64,000 nt of DNA from Astragalus membranaceus (taxonomy: Eukaryota > Streptophyta > Magnoliopsida > Fabales > Fabaceae). Below are positions 32,261 through 44,510 of this stretch, piece after piece. Below the pieces are notes generated by a model. That model ran no database searches. It saw only the letters and a program-made list of their open reading frames with translations, and had not been told where the DNA came from. Both the position numbers and the translations under genes were made by a program. The DNA is taken from positions 159,942,462 to 160,006,461 of the forward strand of contig CM076850.1 in NCBI GenBank assembly GCA_039519185.1, read 5' to 3'. Every line of letters begins with the position of its first letter. Positions within the stretch are counted from its first letter, which is position 1.

Positions 32261-33775
32261 TGGTGTGCGAAAAAGATAATGTGCAAGTATACACAGTCGA
32301 CAACAAGTAATAAAGTGAAAATAAAGTATCGTACCCACAGGGATTGGATTAATCTTTAGGATGTAAATAGATAGATAAATTAGTATAAGTAACCAAGTAA
32401 CAAACAATAATTGGTGATGTGGAAAAAGAAAGTAAACAACTAAATAAAATGAGTTTGTAGTTAAGTGAGAAAGATAGTTGAGAATGTCTTTACCAAATAA
32501 GTCACCTTCAATAGTTTTGTGTTTAAATGTGATGCAGGTGCACTGAATGCTGTTGCATTAGAAATGTGTTTTTCAGTCACTGTCTTCAGAGTTTCATTAC
32601 AAGCTCTTATGTCTAAGTTGCTAAATAAGTTCACTCCTGTATTTTAAGTATCCACAGTATCACCCTATGGACTATGCTATCCTATGTCTAGGTTTTAGCA
32701 TGATTTTAACAAAGTTTCCTTAATTAAAACACTTACCCATATTAGTTATTGAGTTCTAGTTATAAACCATGTCTGTATTTATAACACTGCTTGTTCTAAG
32801 TGATCAATCTCAAAATAAGTGTTGAAAGAAGTATAAAACAAGAACTAGAATGCACACATCACATATGATCGCAATAACTTATTTAAAAGATCATTGTAAG
32901 GTTAAAACATCCCAACTAAAAGAGTTTAGTTCATGCTAGATATTACGAGGCATATATAAACAGAATAAATCATATTCATATATATATATATATATATTTG
33001 ATATCACAAAAGGGAAACAATAAGGTAAGAGTTTACACGGTTGGAGTTCCCTTTGTATGAAATTGCCCTGCAATGCATGTGCATCAACTCCACTGCATTC
33101 AGCTAGCACTACTTACTTGTGTGGAAGTAAAGAAAGAGTTGTCAATTCCTTTCTTGCCTTTTTACAAGAGAATGAAAAACTAATTCTAAAACTATCTATA
33201 TTAGTGTACGGAATTGAGAGATGAGATATATTTTTCAAGTGAGAGATGGAGGTCTTTATATAGACTTCAAGTGGAGCTTTTCTTCATAATAGGGTTTGCT
33301 TGATAACAAAGTTAGGGTTGCCTTTAGTCACTTCAGCCCAAAAGTAATGCAAATCCTCCACTCAACCAAGAAGGGAGGTCCTATAATGGATGGCCAAATG
33401 TACCTAGGTGAGTGACTCTTCAAAGCTATCTTTTATGGTAGGCGCCGAAATTTGTGACTTGCATATGTTTTCATGACCAAGCATGACATCATCAGCTGAG
33501 TGCTGAGCATCTTGATGTTCTAGGATTTCTTCAAGCATTGTAGTCTGTTTTGAGTGCAGGTGCATCCGATGCAGGGGCATCACGTGCAGGTGCATTGAAC
33601 AAACATATCAAATACCAAAAATATGCAAGATGCTAAGTTATATGCATAACCCTCTTTTAACTTTGAATGTTGTTATTTTATTTATAAGACTTTATTTACT
33701 ATATATTTTTACTTAGAACTGAGCAATTATTTAGGTTCAGATGCGTAAACAACTCTATATAAACTAGAGTTATCA
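32261..33775 (-). repeat. Athila-like 3' LTR (1515 bp)
   Basis: Pairs with 41099-42964. It includes a (TA)n expansion at about 32979-32997 and the GTGCAGGTGCAT motif cluster at 33557-33597. The polypurine tract lies just inside on the minus strand at 33788-33776 (AAGTTTGGGGGTG). Confidence 0.93.
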
Positions 33776-33788
33776 CACCCCCAAACTT

Positions 33789-35400
33789 AAACCATTGCTT
33801 GTCCTCAAGTAATGATAAAGAAAATCACAAACAAGAATTGCATAATTAAGAAGAACAGATCAGCTAATTTCTTTCTAAAAATGATTTTTCCAATGATGCA
33901 CTCTATGAACTTCATTTTTCAGGAATTTTTCTTTAAGCCTTTGTTCTCAAAATATCCAAAGTTATTACTACTCATTTGTGTGAGTCTGTGTCCACTGAGT
34001 TTAGATTAGTTCCAAAACTAAGTAAAAATGTTCTTTTAGCCTTTAAAAAATTTAGTTCACGTTTGGTCAAGCTAAAGATTTTTCAAACGATGGAATAGAG
34101 TAACAACTTCCTCAAGTATTGGGGAGTTCTAAGCACAACAAATGGGTTTGATTTGAGTATTTCAAAACTGTTGAGTCAATGCACTATTTCCTATTTTTGG
34201 TGGTTTTTCTTGATGTAGATGCATTGAGTGCATGAGCATCGTATTTCTGTAATGCAGGAGCATTGAGTGCTCATGCATTGAAACTACATACATGACTTTT
34301 TGGCATATATTGCCCTCCTCACTGACCCCCTTTTGCATATTTTTTTCTGTTTTTTTCTTTTCTTTTTCTTTTTGTATTTTTTTTTCTTTTTCTAATGCAT
34401 TATTGGAACGGGTACAGTTTCTGATTCAGGCAAATATAGCTATTTTTACAACAACTTTGCTACTTGTAGTGCTTTTAATAAACCTATGGCATTGACTTCT
34501 CTAAATTCTTCATACTCAGCCTTAATTTTCATTGAACCACCCCCAAACTTAATTCTTTATGCTATTCTAAATTTTTAGTAAAAATTTAGCAAATTGATCT
34601 TGGCTTACTAACAATTTCTTTTGCATCAGATTGTTTTCTAAATAGCAAGGTTCTTTTCTAAAACTCAGTTTTGATGTGTAGAAGCAATAATAAAATTGGT
34701 TATTCGTAAAAACAAGGCTTCTTTCTTTTTGTTTCTTTCATCATTAAGACTCAGTTTCAAAGAGGTGCATTTGTTTTTGTTTGTCAAAAGATTTTCAACT
34801 GATCAAGCTTCAAAAGTTTCAAACCTTACTCAGAAATTATCTAATCTATACGAAAAACAGAATTCACATACTTACTACTTCAAAATAGTTAAGTACATTA
34901 AGTACATCTAACTCTAATGTATATATTATACTACTTAAAACACACATATATATTATCATGCATATATAAGTTCTTAACTTAGCTATTTAAAACACACATA
35001 TATTATCATGCATATATAACTTCTTAACTTGGCTACCCCCCCCCCCAACTTAAAGTTGAGCAGTCTCCCCACTGCTATTTAAAATCAAAATCGGGGGGGG
35101 GGGGGGTTAGAGTTCACAAAATAAAATATAGTGCAAAATATATATCATAAGTACTTAAGAAAAATATTAACAACATTCAAAAGTTTTACTGTTTTGTTGC
35201 CCCACTCTTGAGCCTTGAGCTTTACCTTACTGGTATGTGCTTCACCTTCTGCTTCTTCTTCTTGTGCTCTTCAGCTTTTGGTGCACCTGCACCAGATGCA
35301 ATTTGCAGATGCACTAGATGCAGCTGCATTAGAAGTTCATTCACCTATTTTCCTACAAAATACTTCAAAACATAAAACTGAACAAAAAGAACATAATTAA
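33789..35400. other. Athila-like non-coding spacer between integrase and 3' LTR
   Basis: No supported gene. It contains T-rich DNA, TGCA-motif clusters at 34213-34282 and 35281-35337, a near-repeat of ACACACATATATTATCATGC with CATATATAA (about 34939-35026), and facing homopolymers: a C run at about 35037-35047 and a G run at about 35091-35106. Short frames here look random. Confidence 0.6.
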
Positions 35401-35410
35401 TAATTCAAAA

Positions 35411-36292
35411 TCATGGGTTGCCTCCCACAAGCACTTGATTTAAGAGTCTTTCAGCCAGACCATAGTACATTTTTACTCTTTGACCATTTACTTTGAAGGT
35501 AGTGTTTGTTGTTTGGTCAAACAAATCAACTGCACCATGGGGATACACCTTGACTAGTTTAAATGGTCCTGACCACCTTGATTTGAGTTTACAAGGGAAC
35601 AGTTTCAACCTGGAATTGTAAAGTAGGACCATTCCTCCTTCCTTAAGTTCTCTTCTTTGTATTCTTTGATCATGCCAAGCTTTTGTTTTTGCCTTGTAAA
35701 TTTCAGCATTCTCATAAGAGAATTGTCTTATTTATTCTAATTCATTAAGTTCCAAAAGCCTTGATGCACCTGCTTTATTAAGATCAAAATTGAGCTTTTT
35801 GATAGCCCAATATGACTTGTTTTCTAACTCCACGGGCAGGTGGCATGCCTTGCCATAGACTATCCTATAGGGAGACATACCTAAGGGTGTCTTGTATGCT
35901 GTTCTATATGCCCACAAAGCTTCATCTAAATGTAAAGACCAATCCTTCCTTGTGGGGCTAACCATATTTTCTAGCATTCTTTTGATTTTCCTATTTGATA
36001 GTTCAGCTTGTCCACTTGTTTGAGGGCGGTAGGCTGTAGCAATTTTATGTTTTACCCCATATTTAGCTAGAAAGTTTTCAATAAGTTTAGTACAAAAATG
36101 TGAACCTTCATCATTAATGATTGCTCTTGGGGTACCAAATCTAGTGAAAATGTTTCTTTGAAGGAATTTTTTCACAGATTTGGCATCATTATTTGGTAAT
36201 GCTACTGCCTCTACCCATTTGGACACATAATCCACAGCTACTAAGATATATAATTTGCCAAAAGAGGGTGGAAAAGGTCCCATGAAATCCAT
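35411..36292 (-). pseudogene. Athila-like integrase
   Basis: The core (35732-36292) has MDFMGPFPPSFGKLYILVAV, DYVSKWVEAVALPNNDAKSV, FTRFGTPRAIINDEGSHFC, KHKIATAYRPQTSGQAELSN and WSLHLDEALWAYRTAYKTPL. The C-terminal piece (35411-35632) has LFPCKLKSRWSGPFKLVKVY. It inserts element DNA into chromosomes. A stop near 35731 separates the two parts, and the normally invariant DNG around the second catalytic Asp reads NDEG. Confidence 0.92.
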
Positions 36293-37500
36293 TCCCCATA
36301 CATCAAAAAGCTCATTTCTAAAATATTGGTTCTTGGCATTTCATGTTTTTTAGAAATATTTCCTACCCTTTGACATTTAACACAGATTTTGACCAAAAAA
36401 TATGCATCTTTAAATAAAGTTGGCCAATAATAACCTGATTGTAATACCTTAGCTGCTGTTCTGGTGCTCCCAAAGTGTCCTCCATATGGTGCAGCATGAT
36501 AGTGCAGCAGCACTGACTGCTGTTCTTCTTCTGGAATGCATTTCCTCATTAGTTGGTCTGGGCACATTTTGTAAAGAAAGGAATCATCCCAATAGTATTG
36601 TTTGACTATATGGAAGAACCTCCTTCTTTCTTGATATGTCATGTTCACTGGCACCACTTTACTTGCAAGGAAGTTTACTATATCAGCAAACCATGGTGTA
36701 GCTGTATTTGGTGCACCTGCATTGGGTGCAGGGGCATTGGTTACTGTCAAGGTAACTGCTAACAGTTTTTCATCAGGGAAACTTTCCTTGATCTCACCTT
36801 CCTTTGTACCTGTACCTTCACTCTTAAGTCTAGATAAATGATCAGCAACTTGGTTCTCTACCCCCTTTTTGTCACGAATTTCAAGTTCAAACTCTTGAAG
36901 GAGGAGAACCCATCTTATTAACCTTGGTTTTGCATCTTTTTTTGAAATTAAATACTTGATGGCAGAATGATCTGTGCAAACAATTACTTTGGTGCCAACC
37001 AAGTAAGATCTGAATTTGTCAAATGCAAAAACCACTGCTAATAATTCTTTTTCAGTAACAGTATAATTCATTTGAGCTTCAATTAATGTTTTGCTAGCAT
37101 AATATTTGGAATGAAATACTTTGTCATACCTTTCCCCTAGGACAGCTCTCACAGCAAAATCACTAGCATCACACATTAATTCAAATGGCTTGCTCCAGTC
37201 TGGTGTAACAATCACTGGTGCTGTTACCAATTGCTAGCATAATATATGGAATGAAAGACTTTGTCATACCTTTGCCCTAGAACAGCTCCCACAGCAAAAT
37301 CACTAGCATCACACATTAATTCAAATGGCTTGCTCCAGTCTGGTGTAACAATCACTGGTGTTGTTACCAATGCTTTCTTGAGTTTTTGAAATGCTTCCAT
37401 GCAAGACTCATCAAAGTTGAATGGTGCATCATGTTGTAAGAGTACACATAATGGCTTGGATATTTTTAAAAAATCTTTGATAAATCTTCTATAGAAACCT
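36241..37500 (-). pseudogene. Athila-like RNase H and integrase zinc finger
   Basis: 36241-37230 reads FELMCDASDFAVRAVLGERY, IEAQMNYTVTEKELLAVVFA, VIVCTDHSAIKYLISKKDAK, RWVLLLQEFELEIRDKKGVE and NQVADHLSRL (RNase H). An alanine/asparagine/proline stretch NAPAPNAGAPNTATP follows, then the HHCC finger (YHAAPYGGHFGSTRTAAKVL, VKICVKCQRVG). A 140-bp tandem duplication (37091-37230 and 37231-37370) disrupts the RT-RNase H join. Confidence 0.9.
37091..37370 (+). repeat. 140-bp tandem duplication in RNase H
   Basis: TTGCTAGCATAATAT.TGGAATG opens both copies (37091 and 37231), and both end at GTTACCAA. There are about half a dozen differences between copies, so it is not brand new. Confidence 0.92.
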
Positions 37501-37507
37501 GCATGGC

Positions 37508-38337
37508 CTAAACACTCCTGATACCTTTAACATGTGTTGGAGGAGGTAATTTTTCAATCACTTCAATCTTGGCTTTATCCATTTCAAGGCCTTTCTTTGA
37601 TACTTTGTGGCCAAGCACAATGCCTTCTTGCACCATAAAGTGACACTTCTCCCAATTTAGAACCAAATTTGTTTCCTCACATCTGTTGCGAATTTCTTCC
37701 AAATTTGATAAACAAAGTTGAAATGGCTCTCCAAATACTGAGAAATCATCCATGAATACTTCCATTGATTGCTCAATGAAATCTGAGAATATTGACATCA
37801 TGCATCTCTGGAATGTTGTAGGTGCATTACACAATCCAAATGGCATCCTTCTAAATGCAAAGGTGCCATAGGGACATGTAAAAGTTGTTTTCTGTTGATT
37901 TTCAAGTTCTATTGAAATTTGATTATAGCCTGAGTAGCCATCTAAAAAGCAATAAAACTCCTTGCCTGCTAATCTATCCAGCATTTGATCTATGAATGGT
38001 AAAGGGAAGTGATCCTTTTTTGTAGCCTTATTGAGCTTTCTGTAATCCATACATATCGTCCAACGTGTGATAGTTCTTGTAGGTATCAATTCATTTTTGT
38101 ATTGGCTATAACTGTCACACCCCCTTCCTTTGATATACATTGTATAGGGCTAACCCATGTACTATCTGATATGGGATATATTATGCTAGCATCTAGCCAC
38201 TTGATTATCTCCTTCTTTACTACCTCCTTCATAATTGGATTCAATCTTCTTTGACTTTCTATGCTGTTTTTGGAGTTTTCATCCAAACTGATTCTGTGCA
38301 TGCATAGGGTAGGGCTAATTCCTTTTATATCTGACAT
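37508..38337 (-). pseudogene. Athila-like reverse transcriptase
   Basis: Contains WTICMDYRKLNKATKKDHFP, FYCFLDGYSGYNQISIELEN, FAFRRMPFGLCNAPTTFQRC, the catalytic VFMDDFSVFG and VLGHKVSKKGLEMDKAK. The upstream frame 38086-38337 carries RRLNPIMKEVVKKEIIKWLD and IYPISDSTWVSPIQCISKEG. A frameshift near 38100 and stops after 37508 break the polyprotein. Confidence 0.93.
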
Positions 38338-38345
38338 TTGCCACC

Positions 38346-39308
38346 TTATTGCCTTTGTATATGCTTTCTCAGGGTATTAATGAGATGATGCTCCTGCTTT
38401 GAGGACAAGTTAGAAGCTATGATCACAGGGAGAGTATCATTTTCCCCTAAGAAGGCATACTTGAGATGTTGGGGCAATTCCTTCAATTCAAGTTTGGGAG
38501 GTTTTTTTATTGAAGGTAGATTCTTCTTGAGGTTTGGATCTTCAAGATTGAAAGACTCATAGTTTCTTCCCCATACCTCTTTAATTGAATTTTCTTCTGG
38601 CAGGCTTTCATTTTCTACCATGTCTTCACCCAGCAGTGCAAGAGCATCAGATGCAAGAGCATTGATCAGATGATCCTGTTGTTTGTGAAATTGTTTCTGC
38701 ACCAATTGATTCAGAGAGATTATGGCTAAACACTCCTCAATATTCTCTGTGGGATATTTTAATGCATTCATCACATTGAATTTCACCTCTTGATCATTCA
38801 CCCTCATGGTTAGTTCAACTTTTTGTACATCAATGAGTGTCTTTACAGTTGCCAAGAATGGTCTTCCAAGGATAATTGGGACTTCCTTATCTGCATCAAA
38901 ATCAAGAATAACAAAATCTGCAGGAAACACAAATTTGTCAACTTTAACCAGAATATCTTCTATAATTCCTTCAGGGTATGCTACTGATCTATCTGCTAAT
39001 TGCAGTGTCATAGTTGTAGGCCTGTCATTTCCAATTTCAAGTTGTGTAAATATTGATTTAGGCATCAAGTTGATACTTGCACCTAAATCACATAATACAC
39101 GACCAGTGTAAAATTTTCCAATTGAAAATAGAATTGTAAAGCTGCGAGGGTCCTTCAACTTCCTAGGAATTTTGTTTTGCAAGATTGAACTGCATTCTTT
39201 TGACATAGCAACTTTTTCAAACTCCCCTAGTCTTCTTCTTTTTGTTAGCACATCTTTCATGAATTTTGCAAAATTTGGCATTTGTTGAATAGCTTCAACT
39301 AAGGGCAC
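38346..39308 (-). pseudogene. Athila-like aspartic protease region
   Basis: Reads MPNFAKFMKDVLTKRRRLGE, SFTILFSIGKFYTGRVLCDL then GASINLMPKSIF (active-site DLGAS), LADRSVAYPEGIIEDILVKV and DADKEVPIILGRPFLATVKT. It would cleave the element polyprotein. The frame is open for 320 codons but is separated from gag and RT by stops. Confidence 0.92.
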
Positions 39309-39889
39309 ATTGATGTGTAACTATTTTAGTACCTCAAGGAATTTGCTAAATTGCTTCTCCTCATGAGCTTTTTTTTAATCTTTGTGGCAGAATCAAATGC
39401 AGAAGCATCAGATACTTCAGTATTCTGTGAATTTTTTTCTTTTCTGTTTTCCTTGTTTTTTTCATTTTTTTTCTTTTTCTCCCTTACCTTTACCTTCTAT
39501 CCCATCCTCATATGGTTCTGATAGATCTTTTCCATATCTTAGAGAAATGGCTTTTACCTGTTCCTCACCTTGCCTCTGTGAGGTGGAAGCTTCTGCGTTA
39601 GATGATAGTGAACCATTTGGCCTTTGATATAGAGTTGTTGCTAATTGCCCCACTTAATTCTCCAGATTCTTGATTGAATGCCTACCTGTTCTTGTTTCAC
39701 TTATAAAGGATTTGAGCAGGTATAGGTGGTCTTTGATAGTTCTGAGATTGGAATCCTTTTGGTGAAACAGGTGCAGCTGCATTAGGTGCAGCAACATTGT
39801 TGTTACTCCATCAAAAATTTGGGTGGTTCTTCCATCCAGGGTTATAGGTGTTTGAGTAAGGGTTATTGTTCCTATTATATCCTACATAA

Positions 39890-40814
39890 TTGATAGAAAT
39901 AGGGTTGCTAGGACATTCCTCATACAAGTGACATCCTTCACAATATACACAACTAACAGTTCCTGAAGGGGTTTGTTCTTTTGCTGCTGCTGCAGGTGTT
40001 TCTGTTAATGCAGCTGCATTGAATGCGGGAGTATTAGTAGATTTAGGTTTTTGATCATGTTGGTTAGTGACGCTACTTGAGCAGACAGAGCTGATACTTC
40101 ACTAATTTCATGCACCCCTGATGTTTTCTTTTGTGCACTCACCCTCTCAGTAGGCCAACTAGAGCTATTGGTTGCAATTCTTTCAATCAATTCACAAGCC
40201 TCATTGTAAGATAGGTTTAGTAACACTCCTCCAGATGATGCATCAAGCATTATTCTGGTTTGAGGTTCCAAACCATTGTAAAAAGTTTCCATTTGAATAA
40301 TGACAGGTAATCCATGATGGGGACATTTTCTTAAAAGTTCTTTCCATATTTCCCATGCTTCAAATAATGATTCAAATTCCTTTTGTCTAAAAGATGTAAT
40401 ATCATTTCTCATTCTGGCATTTTTAATGGGTGGAAAGTATTTTGCCAAAAATTTTTCAGCCAATTCATTCCAAGAATGGATAGAGTTAGGCTCTAAAGAG
40501 TTTAACCAAGCCTTAGCTTTATCCTTCAAGGAATAAGGAAATTGCTTCAATCTAAAAGCATCTTCACTAACACCAGGAACGACAAAGTTATTACATACTT
40601 CTAAAAATTGTTTTAAATGCAAGTGGGGATCCTCATGAGGAAATCCACCAAATTGACCTATTGTTTGAAGCATTTGGAACATCATGGGTTTAAATTCAAA
40701 GTGCACAGCATCTATATGAGGTCTGGCTATGCTAGTTTGCATATTTTGATGATCAAACATAGCATAGTCCCTCATTGGCCTATCTCTATCATTAATCATA
40801 CCTATGGGACCCAT
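39890..40814 (-). pseudogene. gag: Athila-like Gag
   Basis: Starts MGPIGMINDRDRPMRDYAMF. The core has FGGFPHEDPHLHLKQFLEVC, FPYSLKDKAKAWLNSLEPNS, WNELAEKFLAKYFPPIKNAR and ETFYNGLEPQTRIMLDASSG. After a stop at about 40005 the zinc-knuckle segment CVYCEGCHLYEECPSNP (about 39950-39900) and YNRNNNPYSNTYNPGWKNHP can still be read. This Gag type is diagnostic of the Athila/Tat group. Upstream 40815-41070 is leader. Confidence 0.92.
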
Positions 40815-41072
40815 GTTGATCCTCTAATTGAACCTGGTCTAGATCTTTCTCCTTCACCTTGTTGAGACATTGTAATTCTATAGCTTTGGAGTCTTTGTTT
40901 CTGGAGTCTCAGCAACTTCCTAAATCTTCTTTCTATTTCAGGATCTAATCTGAATTCTGGTGATTTGGTCCTGTGCATATGCTAGAGCATCCTGTGCTCC
41001 TGCATTCAGAAACAAAATACCAGAGTAATAAACACTAATTTACTATATATCTAAACAACAAAAATTAATGGC

Positions 41073-41091
41073 AATCCCCGGCAACGGCGCC
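41073..41091 (-). promoter_or_regulatory. Primer binding site, tRNA-Asp type
   Basis: TGGCGCCGTTGCCGGGGAT on the minus strand, seven bases inside the 5' LTR end. This is the usual Athila-group priming sequence. Confidence 0.88.
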
Positions 41092-41098
41092 AAAAACT

Positions 41099-42964
41099 TG
41101 GTGAGCGAAGAAGATAATGTGCAAGTATACACAGTCAGCAACAAGTAATAAAGTGAAAGTAGAGTATCATACCCACATGGATTGGATTAATCTTTAGGAT
41201 TTAAATAGATAGATAAATTAGTATTAAGTAACCAAGTAACAAACAATAATTGGTGATGTGGAAACAGAAAGTAAACAACTAAATAAAATGAGTTTGTAGT
41301 TAAGCGAGAAAGATAGTTGAGAATGTCTTTACCAAATAAGTCACCTTCAATAGTTTTGTGTTTTGAGAATATCATTACCAAATAAGTCACCTTCAATAGT
41401 TTTGTGTTTAGATGTGATGCAGGTGCACTGAATGTTGTTGCATTAGAAATGTGATTTTCAGTCACTGTCTTCAGAGTTTCATTACAAGCTCTTATGTCTA
41501 AGTTGCTAAATAAGTTCACTCATGTATTTTAAGTATCCACAGTATCACCCTTTGGACTATGCTATCCTATGGCTAGGTTTTAGCATGGTTTTAACAAATT
41601 TTCCTTAATTAAAACACTTACCCATATTAGTTCTTGAGTTCTAGTTATAAACCATGTCTGTATTTATAACTCTACTTGTTCTAAGTGATCAATCTCAAAA
41701 TAAGTGTTGAAAGAAGTATAAAACAAGAACTAAAATGCACACATAACATATGATTGCAATAACTTATTTAAAAGATCATTATAAGGTTAAGGCTTAAATA
41801 TGTTTTAGGCCCCTGCAAATATAGGGTGTTTTGGTTTAAGCCCCTGCAAAATATTTTTTTTGTTAAAAGCGCTTGCAAAATGAAATATTTTGTTATAAAC
41901 CCTTCTCAACATATCCAGCAATCATAGCATTCCATGTTAAGGCTAACATTTTAGTCATAGAAGGGCTTATAACAAAAAATGTCATTTTGCAAGGGCTTTT
42001 AACAAAAAAATTTTTTTACAAGGGCTTAAACCAAAACACCATATATTTACAGGGGCCTAAAACATATTTAAGCCTAAGGTTAAAACATCCCATCTAAAAG
42101 AGTTTAGTTCATGCTAGATATTACGAGGCATATATAAACAGAATAAATCATATTCATATATTTGATATCACAAAAGGGAATAAGGTAAGAGTTTACGCGG
42201 TTGGAGTTCCCTTTGTTTGAAATTGCCCTTCAATGCATGTGCATCAACTCCACTGCATTCAGCTAGCACTACTTACTTGTGTGGAAGTAAAGAAAGAGTT
42301 GTCAATTCCTTTCTTGCCTTCTTACAAGAGAATGAAAAACTAATTCTAAACCTATCTATATTAGTGTACGGAATTGAGAGATGAGATATATTTTTCAAGT
42401 GAGAGATGGAGGTCTTTATATAGGCTTCAAGTGGAGCTTTCCTTCATAAGAGGGTTTGCTTGATAACAAAGTTAGTGTTGCCTTTAGTCACTTCAGCCCA
42501 AAAGTAATGCAAATCCTCCACTCAACCAAAAAGGGAGGTCCTCTAATGGATGGCCAAGTGTCCCTAGGTGAGTAACTCTTCAAAGCTATCTTTTATGGTA
42601 GGCGCCGAAATTTGTGACTTGCATGTGCTTTCATGACCAAGCATGACATCATCAGCTGAGTTCTTGAGCATCTTGATGTTCTAGCATTTCTTCAAGCATT
42701 GTAGTCTGTTTTGAGTGCAGGTGCATCCAATGCAGGTGCATTGTTGAATTGCTAATGCAGGGGCATCACGTGCAGGTGCATTGAACAAACATATCAAAAA
42801 TACCAAAATATATGCAATATGCTAAGTTATATTCATAACCCTCTTTAAACTTTGAATGTTGTTATTTTATTTATAAGACTTTATTTACTATATATTTTTA
42901 CTTAGAACTTAGCAATTATTTAGGTTCAGATGCGTAAATAACTCTATATAAAATAGAGTTATCA
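41099..42964 (-). repeat. Athila-like 5' LTR (1866 bp)
   Basis: Longer than its partner because of the MITE at 41791-42074 plus duplication, and a 45-bp tandem duplication (41318-41362 and 41363-41407) around ACCAAATAAGTCACCTTC. Without these the two LTRs align with a modest number of substitutions. Confidence 0.92.
41791..42074 (+). mobile_element. MULE-like MITE, 284 bp
   Basis: Inverted ends GGCTTAAATATGTTTTAGGC and GCCTAAAACATATTTAAGCC continue imperfectly inward (GGTTTAAGCCCCTGCAAA and the reverse). A perfect 9-bp duplication TAAGGTTAA lies at 41782-41790 and 42075-42083. The partner LTR (near 32900) shows the empty site, so it arrived after the Athila-like insertion. Confidence 0.95.
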
Positions 42965-44510
42965 ATGGGGTTTCGTCATTTCCATGGGTTCAATTTAGCA
43001 TTGCTAGGGAAGCAGGCGTGGAAAATCATGACCCACGCGGATACTATTGTTAGACGTGTCTTCAAAGCCAAATATTGTCCAGATGGTGACTTTATGGGGG
43101 CTCGCTTGGGCTATAATCCCGGCTACATATGGCGCAGTATCTACTCTTCCCGGGTTGTGGTAAATTTGGGATCACGTTGGAAGATTGGTGATGGAAGTCG
43201 TGTTTCGGTTTAGGGTGCTCCATGGTTGAAAGGTAGGAAGGACGCTTTCATTCGCTCTCCAATTGTGGCGGGGAAAGAAAATATGAAGGTTGGAGATTTG
43301 TTGAAAGAAACGTGAGATGAGTGGAATGAGGCTTTGGTTGATTCTATATTTAATAGACATGAAGCAAATCTTATTAAGCAAATACCAATTTACAACTTGA
43401 ATGAAGAAGACAAACTTGTTTGGTGGAGGAGTCGCAATGGGGAGTATTCGGTTAAGTCCGCTTATTACGGAATCATGGAGGATTTAAATTGATAATTCTA
43501 ATCTCCAGCTTTCGGGTAATTGGATGCAAATTTGGAGGCTCAAAGTTCCACAAAGAGTTAAAATTTTCCTTTGGTGTGTGGCTCGTGGTTGTCTTCCAAC
43601 ACGTGGTAATCTTAGAAGGAGGCATGTGCCATGTGAGGAGGGATGTCCTATGTGTAATGAGGGTGAGGAGAATGATCTTCATTTGTTTTTTCACTGTCAG
43701 CATGCTGTGACAGTTTGGACAGCCAGTGGCATTCCTGCTGCTGCACTCCTGATCCCGCAGCAACAACACCAGTTTCGGGACTGGTTTTTTCAGCAGTTAG
43801 TTTAACTTTCAGCTGACCATCAGAAGCTCTTTGCAATGGTATTATGGACTCCGTGGAAGCAAAGGAATGACAAGGTATGGGATAGCGTATGAAGGCTCCT
43901 ACGATAGCGATGCAACTTGCAATTGATTATCTTCAAGCATGGGAACTCACAAGGCACAAGACGAATCACATCAGGGCTGAAACAGTATCAACTAGAATCG
44001 ATCGAAATGAATGGGTGAAACCAGCTGCAGGTTTACTCAAATGCAACGTTGATGCTGCACTTTTTGAACAGGAAGGTAAATATGGTATTGGTATGTGTCT
44101 AAGGGATGAAAATGGTAGCTTCATGGAAGGCAAGACGATGTGGTTTGAAGGTGTCCCGGAACAAGAAGCGGAAGCAATGGGATTGTGGCTTGCTCTAAAT
44201 TGGTTGAAGGACTTAGGCTTGGAGTCAATAATCATTGACATGGATTGTCTCTCGGTGGTTAATGCGGTAACCAAAGCAACGTCTAACAACTCAGATTTTG
44301 GAACTATTATTTCTCATTGTAATTCTTTTCTCTTTCAATTTCCAAGCTATAGGATTAGCTTTATTAGGAGGCAAGCAAATCTTGTGGCTCACACCCTAGC
44401 AAGGGCTTCAAGATGTTATGCTAGCTCCAAAGTTCATTGCATTGCTCCTAGTTGTATTACAAACATTATTGATAGTGAAATGATATGAGTTTGCTTTGGT
44501 CAAAAAAAAA

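Larger units (their letters stand above)
32261..42964 (-). mobile_element. Athila-like Ty3/gypsy retrotransposon, 10.7 kb
   Basis: Bounded by ATGGG (32256-32260 and 42965-42969). LTRs are 32261-33775 and 41099-42964, with TGATAACTCTA..CACCA ends on the minus strand. A tRNA-Asp-type primer site lies at 41091-41073. Order gag, protease, RT, RNase H, integrase is Ty3. Gag (PMRDYAMFDHQN type), the CVYCEGCHLYEECPSNP knuckle and the primer site indicate the Athila/Tat branch. Several stops, a 140-bp duplication and a MITE in one LTR show inactivity. About 1.6 kb between integrase and the 3' LTR holds no long frame where some relatives carry an envelope-like gene. Confidence 0.94.
31662..44510 (+). 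mobile_element. LINE (L1 type), copy B, split by the Athila-like element
   Basis: 5'-truncated inside the RT: HLLFADDCFLFCRADERE with the catalytic FADD near 31738, ASGQAINMTKSEIFFSRN, KYLGFPSMIGRNKKQLFGYL, and after a frameshift AGREVLVKSVAQSIPTSCMS and INSFWWGTNQNSRRGIHWLN to GGMG at 32260. It continues after the Ty3 insertion as FRHFHGFNLALLGKQAWKIM (42970), then VRRVFKAKYCPDGDF, the zf-RVT block and RNase H, ending with poly(A) at 44502-44510. Stops near 43213 and 43313 and frameshifts show it is dead. It lies head-to-head with copy A. Confidence 0.92.

Noticed and set aside
30588..44510. Twin-priming inversion of a single LINE
   Set aside because: Both arms contain the 3' RNase H end and poly(A), so they are two elements rather than one inverted element.
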